Part shown: one piece after another, positions 7,886 through 7,989 of the stretch
How the letters are laid out: every line of letters begins with the position of its first letter
Numbering within the stretch: position 1 is the stretch's first letter
Assembly: GCA_002714565.1 (NCBI GenBank)
Contig: PAXU01000003.1
Span: 24,706-32,694, forward strand
DNA from: Rhodopirellula sp.
GTDB taxonomy: Bacteria > Planctomycetota > Planctomycetia > Pirellulales > Pirellulaceae
Reading direction: 5' to 3'
Length of the DNA stretch: 7,989 nucleotides
Notes under the pieces: model-generated
Databases searched by the model: none
The model's input: the letters and a program-made list of their open reading frames with translations, nothing else
What the model was told of the DNA's origin: nothing
Made by a program: the position numbers and the translations under genes

Positions 7886-7913
7886 TATAAGTTCAATTTC
7901 TTCGTCGGGCCAA
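7884..7913 (-). promoter_or_regulatory. Promoter candidate in repeat copy 2, reading toward Gfo/Idh
   Basis: It has the same layout as in copy 1: TATACT (7889-7884), an 18-bp spacer, and a -35 element changed to TTGGCC (7913-7908) by one transition. The -35 match drops from 5 to 4 of 6 consensus bases, so weaker expression than copy 1 would be expected if this is the real promoter. The leader would be about 65 nt. Confidence 0.4.
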
Positions 7914-7989
7914 TTCGAGTCGGAAGAGTATCCAACTCTTACTATCTCTTTATATCGTCCAGAGAGCAGCTTTTCTGTGAATCAAGCGG

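Larger units (their letters stand above)
7829..7989. repeat. 161-bp repeat, copy 2 (reaches window end)
   Basis: This is the direct-orientation copy of 5952-6112, with G or C at the five differing positions 7903, 7906, 7907, 7910 and 7928. It starts 15 bp upstream of the Gfo/Idh start codon, so that gene's ribosome-binding site lies just outside the repeat. The last base of the window is still in the repeat, so its true length is unknown. It contains a 6-bp hairpin AAGAGT-ATCCA-ACTCTT at 7924-7940; in copy 1 one arm has a G-to-A change that leaves a wobble pair on the minus strand. Confidence 0.95.

Noticed and set aside
5952..7989. Insertion sequence or composite transposon bounded by the repeats
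   Set aside because: No transposase or integrase is present. I found no terminal inverted repeats matching the GTGTTTGTC end and no target-site duplication at the visible edges.
1..7989. tRNA, rRNA, CRISPR array or known riboswitch
   Set aside because: No cloverleaf, short regularly spaced repeats or recognisable riboswitch core was seen. The only long repeat is the two-copy 161-bp element.

Overview
The window looks like a chromosomal segment from a planctomycete. Three lines of evidence support this: a DUF1501 protein with a Tat-type leader, a Tat-leader Gfo/Idh/MocA oxidoreductase of the kind expanded in Planctomycetes, and a small secreted protein of planctomycete type. The phylum assignment is inferred from gene content and has not been searched. 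Most of the window is about 50% GC by eye, while the stretch from about 6503 to 7828 is clearly richer (about 60% or more).

Left part (1-4432), all on the minus strand. carB (large subunit of carbamoyl-phosphate synthase) is complete and is followed after 102 bp by argH (argininosuccinate lyase), which runs off the left edge of the window. CarB makes carbamoyl phosphate for arginine and pyrimidines, and ArgH releases arginine in the last step of that pathway, so the pair is a plausible co-transcribed biosynthetic unit. carA is not present. A 221-bp spacer upstream of carB holds a weak promoter candidate and a perfect 15-bp palindrome.

Middle part (4433-6502). A DUF1501 protein (minus strand) and a 98-residue secreted protein (plus strand) are divergently arranged around a 303-bp intergenic region. 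About half of that region is copy 1 of a 161-bp AT-rich repeat.

Right part (6503-7989). A GC-rich Gfo/Idh/MocA gene on the minus strand is convergent with the small gene. Immediately upstream of it, starting 15 bp before its start codon, is copy 2 of the repeat, which reaches the last base of the window and may continue beyond. The two copies are 156/161 identical; the five differences are all transitions and fall within 26 bp. Each copy carries a nested inverted repeat next to a sigma70-like promoter pointing into the downstream minus-strand gene. The main point of interest is this arrangement: two unrelated genes for exported proteins sit behind nearly the same upstream cassette, and the compositionally foreign gene is bracketed by the two copies. 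No RNA gene, CRISPR array or transposase was seen.
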